Part shown: piece after piece, positions 24,203 through 31,619 of the stretch
Numbering within the stretch: the first letter of the stretch is position 1
Layout of the letters: each line of letters opens with the position of its first letter
Source: Candidatus Avelusimicrobium facis
GTDB taxonomy: Bacteria; Elusimicrobiota; Elusimicrobia; Elusimicrobiales; Elusimicrobiaceae
Length of the DNA: 38,854 nt
NCBI GenBank assembly: GCA_900762815.1
Contig: CAAFHX010000004.1
Location: forward strand, 1 to 38,854
Direction of reading: 5' to 3'
The notes under the pieces: generated by a model
The model's database searches: none
What the model saw: only the letters and a program-made list of their open reading frames with translations
What the model was told of the DNA's origin: nothing
Translations under genes and position numbers: made by a program

Positions 24203-25137
24203 TAAATGCCCCCAATTAATTCGTCGTCACTCATTTTTCCGTATGAGCCTGCTGCGGGGGTATTGGACGCTGCCTGCTTGCCCAGTCGCCGCAGTTGTTG
24301 CAGTTGCTTTCCTGCCGCAAACGGATTGAATAAAGGCCAAGGAGAAAAAGTTTGGGACAGTTGTTCTTCTTGTCCGGCTGTGGCTTCAGCGGCGGATGGC
24401 TCCTGCAGCATGGGCTTTTGGGCGCTCGGTTTCCAAACGTCGCCTAAGTTGCCGCGGTTGCCCAATTTGCGGCCCAACCAACCGGGTCCGTTGACACTGC
24501 GTTCGGGGTTGATTAAAAAGGACTGGTAATCTTGCGCCGTCAAATTTTTGGCTGCAATGGGAGCCATTTTGTCCAAATAATCTTTGGCATCCTCGCGCCG
24601 TTGTTGCAGCTGTTTATCGGTCAAAACCCAGTCGCGATTGCGCTGCGCCACTTCATCCTCTCTTTCCCACGCCGCTTGGCGGTCGGCCAGGGCCCAGTCG
24701 CGCTTGCGCTGCTCCGCTTCGTTTTCACGCGCCCACGCTTCCAGCTTGTCGGCGGTCTTGTTTTCCCGCTCCCACAAGTCCTTTTGGTGTTGGCGGCTCC
24801 ACGCTTCCAGCTGGTCTGCCTTGGACCAATTGCGGTTGCGCTGCGCCACTTCATCCTCGCGTCCCCAATTCATCAGCCGGGTGGCCAAGTCCTGCTGGGC
24901 GCTCTGTTGCTGCAGCGCTTGGGCGTTTTTTGCGTCGGCGGCCGCTGCTTTAAACCCCAAAATCCCGCTGACCAGCCCCGCAAAGGGACCGCCCGTTTGC
25001 AAACTGGCCTGCTGGGCGGCGCGGGCATAGTTGGGTGTGAGTTGGGGGGCCTGCGTGGCCGCCCAGCGTTCCAACGCGTCGGCGGTGGGGTTGGGCGTTT
25101 TCTGGCCCATTTGTATCAAATAATCGGCTATAGACAT
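24202..25137 (-). CDS. Tandem-repeat coiled-coil virion protein
   Basis: From the ATG at 25137 the product is 311 aa, starting MSIADYLIQMGQKTPNPTAD. Residues about 95-200 consist of four to five repeats of a 17-26 residue helical unit, with forms such as REDEVAQRNRNWSKADQLEA and RENEAEQRKRDWALADRQAA. These should make a long charged rod. The C-terminal third is Gln/Ala-rich. Placed between the S74 protein and the ejection protein, it may be a second internal virion or tail needle part. GGAGG in the tail of the upstream gene precedes its ATG. Confidence 0.55.
   Translation of the reverse strand: MSIADYLIQMGQKTPNPTADALERWAATQAPQLTPNYARAAQQASLQTGGPFAGLVSGILGFKAAAADAKNAQALQQQSAQQDLATRLMNWGREDEVAQRNRNWSKADQLEAWSRQHQKDLWERENKTADKLEAWARENEAEQRKRDWALADRQAAWEREDEVAQRNRDWVLTDKQLQQRREDAKDYLDKMAPIAAKNLTAQDYQSFLINPERSVNGPGWLGRKLGNRGNLGDVWKPSAQKPMLQEPSAAEATAGQEEQLSQTFSPWPLFNPFAAGKQLQQLRRLGKQAASNTPAAGSYGKMSDDELIGGI
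24600..24880 (-). repeat. In-frame tandem repeats inside the 311-aa gene
   Basis: Similar units of 50-80 bp recur. For example, GCGCTGCGCCACTTCATCCT occurs at about 24637 and again at about 24838, and GCGCTGCTCCGCTTC is a diverged copy between them. The unit number could change by slippage or recombination without loss of frame. Confidence 0.65.
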
Positions 25138-25138
25138 A

Positions 25139-26029
25139 TTATGCTTCCTCCGTGTTTTCGTCGTTGTATTGGCTGGCCAAGTCATAATCTACGGCCAGCA
25201 AGCCCTCGTCCGTTTCGGTAACGGCTTCGGGGATGAGTTGCTGCACTTCTTGTGCCACCAAGCCAATGCGCGTGGTTTGTTCTCCGGGAAAGTTGAACGC
25301 ATATACGGTCAACCCGTTGAACAGTTGCCCCACCGGGCGCAGATTTTCCTTAATACGCGCGTCGGAGCTGAGCCAACCCAGCATACCCAACCCCGCCTGC
25401 GTTCCCAAGTTCAGCCAGCCGTTGGCCATATTCTGCTTGGCTTGTTGTTGCGCTTGGAATTGTGCCAGCTGGCTGTTATAGGCGTTGTCATACATGGCAG
25501 CACTGCCTTGGGCAGTACTGCCGGTATAATGGTTTAACGGATTAAACGCGCTGAAGATACTTAAGTTGTTGGCAATTTCATTGTTGCGCGCCTGTTGCCC
25601 CGCTTGCACGCTTTGATACGCCGCCTGCTGCAGCGCGTCGTTTTGCGTTTGGGACATATCGCTCATGGCGCGGCTATAGGCCTCGCTGCCTACGGGGATG
25701 CCTTGGTTAACCAGGCGGTCCTGCAGGTGGTTGCTTTGCCGCTCAAAGACAGGCTGGTAGCGGTCTGAAAACGCCTTGAACACGCTATCAGCGGCCTGCT
25801 TGTCAGCATTGGACCCGCCGAACAAATTGCCCAGCACGCTCTGCATTTGTTGTCCGTACGTAGTTTTGAGCGTATTACTGGCCGGGTCCCACTGCAGGCC
25901 GGCTAGGCCGTTATTGACATTGTAGCGGCCCTTGTTAAGCGTCCAATCGTACATCTCTTTGGCTTGGTTGATGTCGTAGGTGGGCATATTGCCGCCGCCA
26001 CCGCCGAACAGGTTCTTAAAAAACCCCAT
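25139..26029 (-). CDS. Virion protein with C-terminal S74 (endosialidase-type) chaperone domain
   Basis: The 296-aa protein has a Gly-rich start (MGFFKNLFGGGGGNMPTYDI), a helical Gln/Ala-rich middle, and a C-terminal peptidase S74 domain: SSDARIKENLRPVGQLFNGL, then YAFNF, RIGLVAQEVQQLIPEAV and LLAVDYDL. S74 domains help trimeric fibres fold and then cut themselves off before the catalytic Ser, with a nearby Lys (SDARIK here). The body in front of it is helical, not a beta fibre, which is unusual. It precedes the coiled-coil protein by two bases. It may be a tail hub or needle protein. Confidence 0.8.
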   Translation of the reverse strand: MGFFKNLFGGGGGNMPTYDINQAKEMYDWTLNKGRYNVNNGLAGLQWDPASNTLKTTYGQQMQSVLGNLFGGSNADKQAADSVFKAFSDRYQPVFERQSNHLQDRLVNQGIPVGSEAYSRAMSDMSQTQNDALQQAAYQSVQAGQQARNNEIANNLSIFSAFNPLNHYTGSTAQGSAAMYDNAYNSQLAQFQAQQQAKQNMANGWLNLGTQAGLGMLGWLSSDARIKENLRPVGQLFNGLTVYAFNFPGEQTTRIGLVAQEVQQLIPEAVTETDEGLLAVDYDLASQYNDENTEEA

Positions 26030-26040
26030 ACTCTTTCTCC

Positions 26041-27585
26041 TTATGCTAAGTTTTTACTGCGTTCAAAAAATACATCGTACCCTAAAATCTTGACGTTCAT
26101 ATCCAGCAGGGTGCAGCTGATGCCAAAGCTGAAATAGGTGCCTTGGCTCATTTTGACGATCATGCGCTTTTTGACGGCCGTCGCCTCGGCCCCCCACGGG
26201 GTCTTGTCCCACGGGGAAACATCCCACGCGCTTTTGGGCGCGGGCGGGTTGGATTGGTAGGCCGTCAGCTCCCGCTTAAAATCCACGCTGACATTGACGT
26301 CAAAACGCATTTCGTTGGGGCCTTGGTAGTACAGCTGGACTTCCTTTAAAATCTTGGCGTACGGAGAGCCCAAATTGCCATAGGCCCCCATAAACCGCGC
26401 GCGGATGCTTTGGCCGTTGTCGCTCTGCCCGGTTTGGGCTTGGTATATTCCCCCCGTCCCGCAAAAGTACAATTTGCCGTCCAGCTCGGCCCAATCCAGC
26501 GCAGACAGGCCTGTAAAGCGGCTCCACGCGCCCGTTTGCAGGTTCATCACGTGTTGCACGATATCCGCCCCGGTTTGCGGCACATTGACGATGAGTAACC
26601 CGTCGGGCTGATAGGCCAGCACCTGCCAGCCGTAGTTGGCAAACGAATTTTTCAGCTCGGCCAAGGTGGGGTTGATGGCGTCGGAAAAGGCGGCGGCCTT
26701 TTGCGCAGACGGGGCCGAAAGCAGCTGCGAGAGCATGTAATAGCCGTCCTCGGCCAAGTAGGCCAAATCCCCCCCGACGGCGCAGACGCATTTTTGCCCC
26801 AACGGCCGCGGGATTTTATACGTGCCGCGCAAGGCCCAAGCGTTCATTTCGCTGGGGTTGTCTCCGGCGTAGACAAAGGCTTCCCCCTCGCTGGTAATAA
26901 ACACCAATTGGCTTTCCTGCGCGCCCAAGCCGCTGTGCGTCCACGCGGCCACGCACACCAGCCGTCCCCCCAAGCGCGAAAGCTGGGCCAAATCAAAGCT
27001 CAGCAGCGGTCCTTGCACCGCCCCGGCGTCTTGGGTGTACCAAAACTTCAGGCTGTCTCGCTCTATGAAGAACAAACGGTTGCGGTACAAACAGCCCCCG
27101 GTAAACAGCGCGGTGTCTAAGGGTTCCTGCTCCGTTTCCCCGGAGTGGGTAAACTGCGCCGCCGCCAAGGTTTGCCCGTTGTAGACCTGCACGGGGTCCT
27201 GGCCGTTTAAAAAGTACAAATTGCCCTTGTAAAACACGGTGCGCCAGCGGTTGTTCAAATACCCGCTGCCCACGGGCTCCAGCGTGTGCTGGGCGGTGTT
27301 GAGCGTGCAAATTTTATTGTCCGCGCCCGCAAAGAGCTTTTTTGTGCCGTTGTAATCGTAGGCGGCCACACTCTCGGGCAATACCGCCGACGCGGCCACT
27401 TGCGCAAAGCCCTTGCGCGTGCAAACGCGGCCGCCGTCTACCACCATATTATCCAGCACGCGGGCAAAGCGCGGGTCCATACTGACCAGGCTGTCGCGCG
27501 TGTTCCACCCCAGCACCGGAGCCGAGAAGCTGGCGTTCATCCGGCGCAGGTCTTTGGTGGTGGGGCGCAGTGTGGTGCGCTTCAT
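26041..27585 (-). CDS. Podovirus tail tube/nozzle-like beta-propeller protein
   Basis: With the ATG at 27585 the protein is 514 aa. It contains repeated short strand units (AYDYNGTKKLFAGADNKICT, GNLYFLNGQDPVQVYNGQTL, ELDGKLYFCGTGGIYQAQTG), as in the beta-propeller tail-nozzle proteins of short-tailed phages. An early segment (GWNTRDSLVSMDPRFARVLD) followed by NMVV is typical of these proteins. The start overlaps the adaptor gene's stop (ATGA), so the two tail-neck genes are translationally coupled. An upstream in-frame extension to 27699 is rejected since it lies wholly within the adaptor gene. Confidence 0.7.
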   Translation of the reverse strand: MKRTTLRPTTKDLRRMNASFSAPVLGWNTRDSLVSMDPRFARVLDNMVVDGGRVCTRKGFAQVAASAVLPESVAAYDYNGTKKLFAGADNKICTLNTAQHTLEPVGSGYLNNRWRTVFYKGNLYFLNGQDPVQVYNGQTLAAAQFTHSGETEQEPLDTALFTGGCLYRNRLFFIERDSLKFWYTQDAGAVQGPLLSFDLAQLSRLGGRLVCVAAWTHSGLGAQESQLVFITSEGEAFVYAGDNPSEMNAWALRGTYKIPRPLGQKCVCAVGGDLAYLAEDGYYMLSQLLSAPSAQKAAAFSDAINPTLAELKNSFANYGWQVLAYQPDGLLIVNVPQTGADIVQHVMNLQTGAWSRFTGLSALDWAELDGKLYFCGTGGIYQAQTGQSDNGQSIRARFMGAYGNLGSPYAKILKEVQLYYQGPNEMRFDVNVSVDFKRELTAYQSNPPAPKSAWDVSPWDKTPWGAEATAVKKRMIVKMSQGTYFSFGISCTLLDMNVKILGYDVFFERSKNLA

Positions 27586-28310
27586 TGGGCACCCCCCGCG
27601 CCCGTTTCGGGCAGGTGCAAGCGCGGGCTCGGCAGGTCCGGGTCCATGCCGCGCAGCACCGGGGCATAGCCGTCGCGCGCGCGCAAGGCAGACAGGCAAT
27701 GTTCATAATCGGCCTGTGCGTCGGCGTAGTCGTAGCCCATTTCTTGCTTAAATTTATAGACGCCGCCCAAAATCAGCAGTTCCTCATCAAGCAGCGTGGT
27801 GTCGCTGTCTTGGTCAAAGTAGCGTTTGGCCGTGGCATTGTCCCCACGGACGGCGCAGTGGCTGGCGTAGCGCATCAGGCATTTCCAGCCGTCTGCGGTC
27901 AGCTTGGGCAAAAACAGCAGCTCCCCGCCCAGCACGCTAAAGTATTTGTCGGCTGCGCCGCTGCCTTGCACCAGCAGCTGCGTAAACTGGGCCGGGGGCA
28001 AATAAAACACCCCCAGGCTGGAGCCCAGCTCATAGAGCTGCGGCGTAACGGCCAAAGAAAAATCCGGCGCCAAGGCCGCCAGGCGCAAGCCCCCGGTTTT
28101 GGGGTTGTACGCGTCGGACTGCGTGTCCGCCCTGAAAATGACTTGCTGCTGCAAATTCTGCCACGCATAGGCTTTGACGGCGCTGTCCAGCGCGCGGTTG
28201 AGCAGCCCCAGCAAACGCTGGCTGCTTTGGTCGGCGTTGTTGGTCAGGGTTTGGGGCAGGTCCAGCCCCAAGAGACGGGCCATTTCTTGTAGTATTTTCA
28301 GGGCGGTCAT
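27582..28310 (-). CDS. Head-tail adaptor (gp4/gp11-like) protein
   Basis: The 242-aa product begins with helices (ALKILQEMARLLGLDLPQTL, RLLGLLNRALDSAVKAYAWQ) and has the motif APDF and PxxLYELG-like strands. It ends in a helical stretch DYADAQADYEHCLSALRARD. This is the layout of podovirus adaptor proteins that ring the portal and join the tail nozzle. Its position right before the nozzle gene, with ATGA overlap, agrees. Assignment is by pattern and context. Confidence 0.65.
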   Translation of the reverse strand: MTALKILQEMARLLGLDLPQTLTNNADQSSQRLLGLLNRALDSAVKAYAWQNLQQQVIFRADTQSDAYNPKTGGLRLAALAPDFSLAVTPQLYELGSSLGVFYLPPAQFTQLLVQGSGAADKYFSVLGGELLFLPKLTADGWKCLMRYASHCAVRGDNATAKRYFDQDSDTTLLDEELLILGGVYKFKQEMGYDYADAQADYEHCLSALRARDGYAPVLRGMDPDLPSPRLHLPETGAGGAQ

Positions 28311-28318
28311 ACGGGCTC

Positions 28319-28702
28319 CTATTTCTTGGGCTTATCGGCTACGGAATTTTTGTCCGCCTTGTCGGCCAGGGCGTGCGCGGTTTGCATTTTTTCAAATTCT
28401 GCCCACGCGGCGGCAAAGCGTTTTTTGCATTCTTCCCCGGTGGTGCCGGCCACTTTGTGTGAGACCGTATCTTTGTTGACCGAGCCCGTCACGCGGATTT
28501 GGCACAGCACGCATTCGTCAAATACAGGTCCCCCGTGTTGGCGGCTTTTAAAGCCGTTTAATTGTTTGACGCGGGCAAAGCGGCCCACCACGCCCGTTTC
28601 CCGTACGGTTTCAAAGCTGCCCGTGAGCGGGTTTAAGACCGACAAGGTGCCGGTGCTGGGCATAAAGCCCGTGCCATATATTTCTTTTACTGTTTCTTCC
28701 AT
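28319..28702 (-). CDS. Unknown 127-aa head/neck protein
   Basis: I do not recognise the family. The protein has a beta-rich first half (GTLSVLNPLTGSFETVRETG), two Cys close together (ECVLC), and a charged helical C-terminus ending in Lys-rich KADKNSVADKPKK. Between the capsid genes and the adaptor it may be a head-completion protein. GAGGAGAG lies before the ATG. Confidence 0.45.
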   Translation of the reverse strand: MEETVKEIYGTGFMPSTGTLSVLNPLTGSFETVRETGVVGRFARVKQLNGFKSRQHGGPVFDECVLCQIRVTGSVNKDTVSHKVAGTTGEECKKRFAAAWAEFEKMQTAHALADKADKNSVADKPKK

Positions 28703-28729
28703 ATTCTTTTCTCTCCTCTGGTTTGTTTC

Positions 28730-28754
28730 CCCCGCCGCCCAAGAGGCGGCGGGG
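28730..28754 (-). other. GC-rich hairpin without U-tract between head genes
   Basis: CCCCGCCGCC and GGCGGCGGGG form a perfect 10-bp stem around five bases. No T-run follows on the minus strand, so full termination is unlikely. It could slow RNA polymerase or protect mRNA ends. Confidence 0.6.
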
Positions 28755-28764
28755 AGATAGCCTC

Positions 28765-29040
28765 TTACGCTGCAGCCGTAACCGGCAACGGGTAAGTTAC
28801 CCAGCCGTACTGGCCTTGGGCCAAGGCATAGTCGCTCTTACAAGCTACGCCGTTGCCCGTTAAAGCGGCCTTGCCGTCGGCCGTGATTTTGCATGCCGTG
28901 TGGGCGGCAATGTCCACGCTGGCTTGCGTATAAATGGCCACTTGGCCGTCTGTGGTAATGGCTTTAGCGCCCAACTCTTGCGAGGGCGTATCCTCTGCCT
29001 GTGCGGCCCCGCTTAAGGCCGCGGTGGTAAATTTCAACAT
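28765..29040 (-). CDS. Small capsid-associated protein, possible decoration protein
   Basis: From the ATG at 29040 the product is 91 aa and mostly beta (QVAIYTQASVDIAAHTACKI, ALAQGQYGWVTYPLPVTAAA). It lies directly after the major capsid gene and is set off by stable hairpins on both sides, which suggests separate control of its dose. Decoration or head-fibre proteins often have this size and place. AGGAGAA fixes the start; an in-frame extension to 29091 runs through a hairpin and is rejected. Confidence 0.5.
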   Translation of the reverse strand: MLKFTTAALSGAAQAEDTPSQELGAKAITTDGQVAIYTQASVDIAAHTACKITADGKAALTGNGVACKSDYALAQGQYGWVTYPLPVTAAA

Positions 29041-29063
29041 GGTGCGTTCTCCTGTTTTTAAGG

Positions 29064-29084
29064 GCGGGAGCCCAGGGCCCCCGC
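29064..29084 (-). other. Short GC hairpin after the capsid gene
   Basis: GCGGG and CCCGC, plus an inner GCC/GGC, fold around a three-base loop in the 54-bp gap between the capsid gene and the next. No U-tract. Possibly a 3' mRNA protector for the capsid message. Confidence 0.5.
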
Positions 29085-29094
29085 CGGGCAAACT

Positions 29095-30063
29095 TTAGGC
29101 CGTAATCACGCCCTGCAGGTTGCGGTTGGACACCGTCAGGTTGCCCTGGAAAATCATGGGGAAGACCTTGGCGTCTTGGTTGACGGGCAGGCGTTCCTCG
29201 TCCAGCGCAAAGTACGCGTCTTTATGCACGCGCAGTTTCAAATAGCGCGTGTTTAAGAAGTACATGTGCTGGGCCGGGCAGAAGCTGTCGTACACCACGG
29301 GCACACCCTCAAACTCCACCGCGCGGAAGGACGCATCGCCGATTTTGGTGTGCCCTTCGGTAATGCGCTTGATGGTGGTGGCCGATTGTTTGTAGAGGCG
29401 GTAATAATCGGCAGACGCCACAATCAAATCCGGCTGGTCGCTGTTGCGCGTGACGCGCAGCATCATTTCTTCCATGGCGGCCAACATTTGCGCAGCCGTG
29501 GGCAGCCCGGAGCTGACAGAGGCCTCAGAGGCAAAGCTGTAGGCTTGGTTGCGCCAAAAGGCGTTGTCTGCGGCGTTGATACCGCCCACCGTGCTGGTGG
29601 CCGGGGAATCGCTGACCAAGGCTTGCAAGCCCGTCAATTCCTTGCCGCCCGCGCCGGTGCCGTCAGAGAAAATGCTCTTGGCCACCTTGTTTTTCAAGGT
29701 GATTTCGCCGTTGAGCATTTTGCTCTTGAGCAGGTTGTGCTTTTTGGTTTGGGTGCCGCTGTTGTTGCGCATTTCCAACCCGGACATAACAATGTTGGCG
29801 TTGGCCTGTTTCCAGTCAAACACCGCAGCCTTGAGCACGTCCGAGGCGGAAATATCCAGCAGTTCATAGCCGCTGTACCATTTGAAGGTGCCATTTTCGG
29901 CGTACATGATGTCCTCTTCCAAGGCCACGCCGCCGTCCTCTTTAACGATGGCGTCCTGTTCCTGCAAGCGCGACAACACCGGGCTGTGCGCCGTTACGTT
30001 GTCGGCCAAGGTGGGCCCCCAGTTGCGCAGGGTGGTTACCACTAAGTCCATAAAGTTACTCAT
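29095..30063 (-). CDS. Major capsid protein (HK97-type fold inferred)
   Basis: The 322-aa protein resembles a widespread podovirus/siphovirus capsid family. It has an N-terminal helix with TLADNVTAHSPVLSRL, a WYSGYELLDISASD strand region, and the very typical LTGLQALVSDSPATSTVGGI followed by AFWRNQ. Then come AAMEEMMLRVTRNSDQPDLI, a KIGDASFRAVEFEGVPVVYD strand and MYFLNTRYLKLRVH. It forms the capsid shell. It follows the scaffold gene by 21 bp with AGGAGAA before the ATG, the usual scaffold-capsid order. Confidence 0.85.
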   Translation of the reverse strand: MSNFMDLVVTTLRNWGPTLADNVTAHSPVLSRLQEQDAIVKEDGGVALEEDIMYAENGTFKWYSGYELLDISASDVLKAAVFDWKQANANIVMSGLEMRNNSGTQTKKHNLLKSKMLNGEITLKNKVAKSIFSDGTGAGGKELTGLQALVSDSPATSTVGGINAADNAFWRNQAYSFASEASVSSGLPTAAQMLAAMEEMMLRVTRNSDQPDLIVASADYYRLYKQSATTIKRITEGHTKIGDASFRAVEFEGVPVVYDSFCPAQHMYFLNTRYLKLRVHKDAYFALDEERLPVNQDAKVFPMIFQGNLTVSNRNLQGVITA

Positions 30064-30084
30064 TGTTGTTCTCCTGTCTGCTTG

Positions 30085-31122
30085 TTACCCGGCCAATTCT
30101 TCTTCGGCTTGGGCAATCAAGTCGTCTATTTTTTTCTTTCGGTTTCCGACGGCGGCTGTGGTGCCGCTTGCGGCACGCGCTTGCAACGCGGCGGCCCGTT
30201 TGGCCCGGTCCACCTCGGCCTGCTTTTGGGCGGCGTTTTGGCGCTCTTTTTGCAGGAGCCCTTCGCGCGCTTGGGGCAGGCTGTAGAGGGCCTCTTGGTA
30301 CGCTCTTTCCATATCCTCGTGGCCGTCGCGCCGCATGATGTAGCCCATCAAGGGCGCCAGCTGCGCAAAATACGGGTGCGTCTTTTGGCCGTTCTCATCC
30401 ACCGCGTCGGCAAACTCCGCCCAAGGGTCTGTTTCTTTTCCCTCTTCCGGCGGGTCGGTGGGGGAGGGCTGCTGGGGCTGGGCGTGGCTTTGCAGCTGTT
30501 TTTGCAGCTGGGCCAGCTGGGCCTGCAGCGGGCGGACCGCCTCAGCCGCCGCATTGGGCTGATAGTCGGCCAAATCCTCCACCCGGATGCCGGCGGTCTG
30601 CATAAGCATGTTCAGCGCACGGACCGGGTCGCGTTGGAATTCGCGTTCAAAGTTTTGCATGTCGGAAACATAGGAGACAAATTGCCGCATATCGCGGAAT
30701 CTGCCCGAGACTACGGGGCTCAGCTCGCTCAATTCGCGCTCCACCGCGGCACGCAGGGCGGCTGCCTGTTGCGTTTTTTTGGTGTAGTCGCTTTGAAAGT
30801 GGTGATAATACTTACCGAGCAAGTCCCGCAGGTTGTCCGGGGCGGAAGCAAACAGCTTTTTGTCCTCTTCCGGCCAGCCGGAGATCATCTTTTCCATCTT
30901 TTCACGCCGGGCTTTTTGTTCCGGCGTTTGCGGTTGTGGGGCCGCTGCCGCGGGGGCCGGGGGATTGGTCCCTTGGGCCCGCTGGGCCAGCTCCTGCTCC
31001 GCGCGGGCAATAAAGTCCGCCGGGGTTTTCCCCTCCGGTGCGCTCTGCTCCGCCGGGGTGGCTTGATCAGCCGGGGTCAGGTCTTGCGCTGCGGGCTGAC
31101 TTCCATTGTGTTCTTTATCCAT
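30085..31122 (-). CDS. Capsid scaffolding protein
   Basis: The 345-aa product is highly charged, helical and low in aromatic residues, with a Pro/Ala-rich N-terminus and a middle coiled coil (RPLQAQLAQLQKQLQSHAQP). The C-terminus is basic (RKKKIDDLIAQAEEELAG). These are the marks of scaffolding proteins that shape the procapsid and bind the capsid protein through a C-terminal helix. It lies just before the capsid gene. GGAGG before the ATG is clear. The array of small RNA genes begins 43 bp from its start on the other strand. Confidence 0.75.
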   Translation of the reverse strand: MDKEHNGSQPAAQDLTPADQATPAEQSAPEGKTPADFIARAEQELAQRAQGTNPPAPAAAAPQPQTPEQKARREKMEKMISGWPEEDKKLFASAPDNLRDLLGKYYHHFQSDYTKKTQQAAALRAAVERELSELSPVVSGRFRDMRQFVSYVSDMQNFEREFQRDPVRALNMLMQTAGIRVEDLADYQPNAAAEAVRPLQAQLAQLQKQLQSHAQPQQPSPTDPPEEGKETDPWAEFADAVDENGQKTHPYFAQLAPLMGYIMRRDGHEDMERAYQEALYSLPQAREGLLQKERQNAAQKQAEVDRAKRAAALQARAASGTTAAVGNRKKKIDDLIAQAEEELAG

Positions 31123-31164
31123 GTTTTCCTCCGTTTCATCGTTTCCGATTTCGGTAATTTAAAA

Positions 31165-31193
31165 TTGACAAATAGATGCTTTTCATCTATACT
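31165..31193 (+). promoter_or_regulatory. Promoter of small RNA unit 1
   Basis: TTGACA (31165-31170), 17-bp spacer AATAGATGCTTTTCATC, TATACT (31188-31193). Confidence 0.85.
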
Positions 31194-31199
31194 ATGTAT

Positions 31200-31243
31200 A
31201 GGGCACGCCTCCAGCTTGAACTCTGGAGTCTCCGTGCCTTTTT
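31200..31243 (+). ncRNA. Small RNA unit 1 (about 44 nt hairpin)
   Basis: The predicted RNA starts at the GGG after the -10. GGCACG (31202-31207) pairs with CGTGCC (31233-31238), and inside it CTCCAG (31209-31214) pairs with CTGGAG (31223-31228) around the loop CTTGAACT. Five T residues follow. The inner stem is joined by a one-sided bulge TCTC, so this is more than a bare terminator. Its 39-nt body is identical to unit 5. Confidence 0.8.
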
Positions 31244-31246
31244 CTA

Positions 31247-31275
31247 TTGACAAGTAAGCACTTTTCGTCTATACT
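31247..31275 (+). promoter_or_regulatory. Promoter of small RNA unit 2
   Basis: TTGACA (31247-31252), spacer AGTAAGCACTTTTCGTC, TATACT (31270-31275). Confidence 0.85.
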
Positions 31276-31281
31276 GTATGA

Positions 31282-31401
31282 GAGAGTTGGCCGAACTGCA
31301 GAGAAGACGTATTGCTCACATGACTGCCGGGGTATATTTAAAGAGCTCAAAATATACTTACGATGATGGAGGGGTGAGTCCATCCGGCCAACTCTCTTTT
31401 G
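31282..31401 (+). ncRNA. Small RNA unit 2 (about 120 nt, structured)
   Basis: An 11-bp perfect closing stem joins GAGAGTTGGCC (31282-31292) and GGCCAACTCTC (31386-31396), with TTTT after it. Inside, GTATATTT (31332-31339) pairs with AAATATAC (31350-31357), and CTCAC (31315-31319) can pair with GTGAG (31374-31378). The alternative GATGGA/TCCATC hairpin competes with that helix. It is the longest RNA of the array. No ORF with a ribosome binding site is seen in it. Confidence 0.75.
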
Positions 31402-31411
31402 TCCTACCCCT

Positions 31412-31440
31412 TTGACAAACAAGTGTTTTTCGTCTATCCT
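31412..31440 (+). promoter_or_regulatory. Promoter of small RNA unit 3
   Basis: TTGACA (31412-31417), spacer AACAAGTGTTTTTCGTC, TATCCT (31435-31440). Confidence 0.8.
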
Positions 31441-31445
31441 ATATA

Positions 31446-31499
31446 GGAGAGGTACACCGTCAGATATTATCCTGATGAAAAGGCCTCTCTCTTTTTTTC
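31446..31499 (+). ncRNA. Small RNA unit 3 (about 54 nt hairpin)
   Basis: GAGAGG (31447-31452) pairs with CCTCTC (31484-31489). CGTCAG pairs with CTGATG (one G-U) around ATATTATC. A seven-T run ends the unit. Confidence 0.78.
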
Positions 31500-31501
31500 T
31501 A

Positions 31502-31530
31502 TTGACAAACCACTTTTTTTTGCCTATACT
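31502..31530 (+). promoter_or_regulatory. Promoter of small RNA unit 4
   Basis: TTGACA (31502-31507), spacer AACCACTTTTTTTTGCC, TATACT (31525-31530). Confidence 0.82.
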
Positions 31531-31536
31531 ATAGAT

Positions 31537-31583
31537 GGGAGTACAAGTGCGGCTTAATCTCGCATGCGTACTCCTCTTTTTCT
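31537..31583 (+). ncRNA. Small RNA unit 4 (about 47 nt hairpin)
   Basis: GGAGTAC (31538-31544) pairs with GTACTCC (31568-31574). The inner TGCG pairs with CGCA around a loop containing GCTTAATCT. TCTTTTT follows. Confidence 0.78.
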
Positions 31584-31584
31584 A

Positions 31585-31613
31585 TTGACAAGTAAGTAGT
31601 TTTCGTTTATACT
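31585..31613 (+). promoter_or_regulatory. Promoter of small RNA unit 5
   Basis: TTGACA (31585-31590), spacer AGTAAGTAGTTTTCGTT, TATACT (31608-31613). Confidence 0.85.
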
Positions 31614-31619
31614 ATGTGT

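Noticed and set aside
26041-27699. 552-aa version of the nozzle protein
   Set aside because: The extra 38 codons lie inside the adaptor gene. The ATGA junction at 27582-27585 is the natural start.
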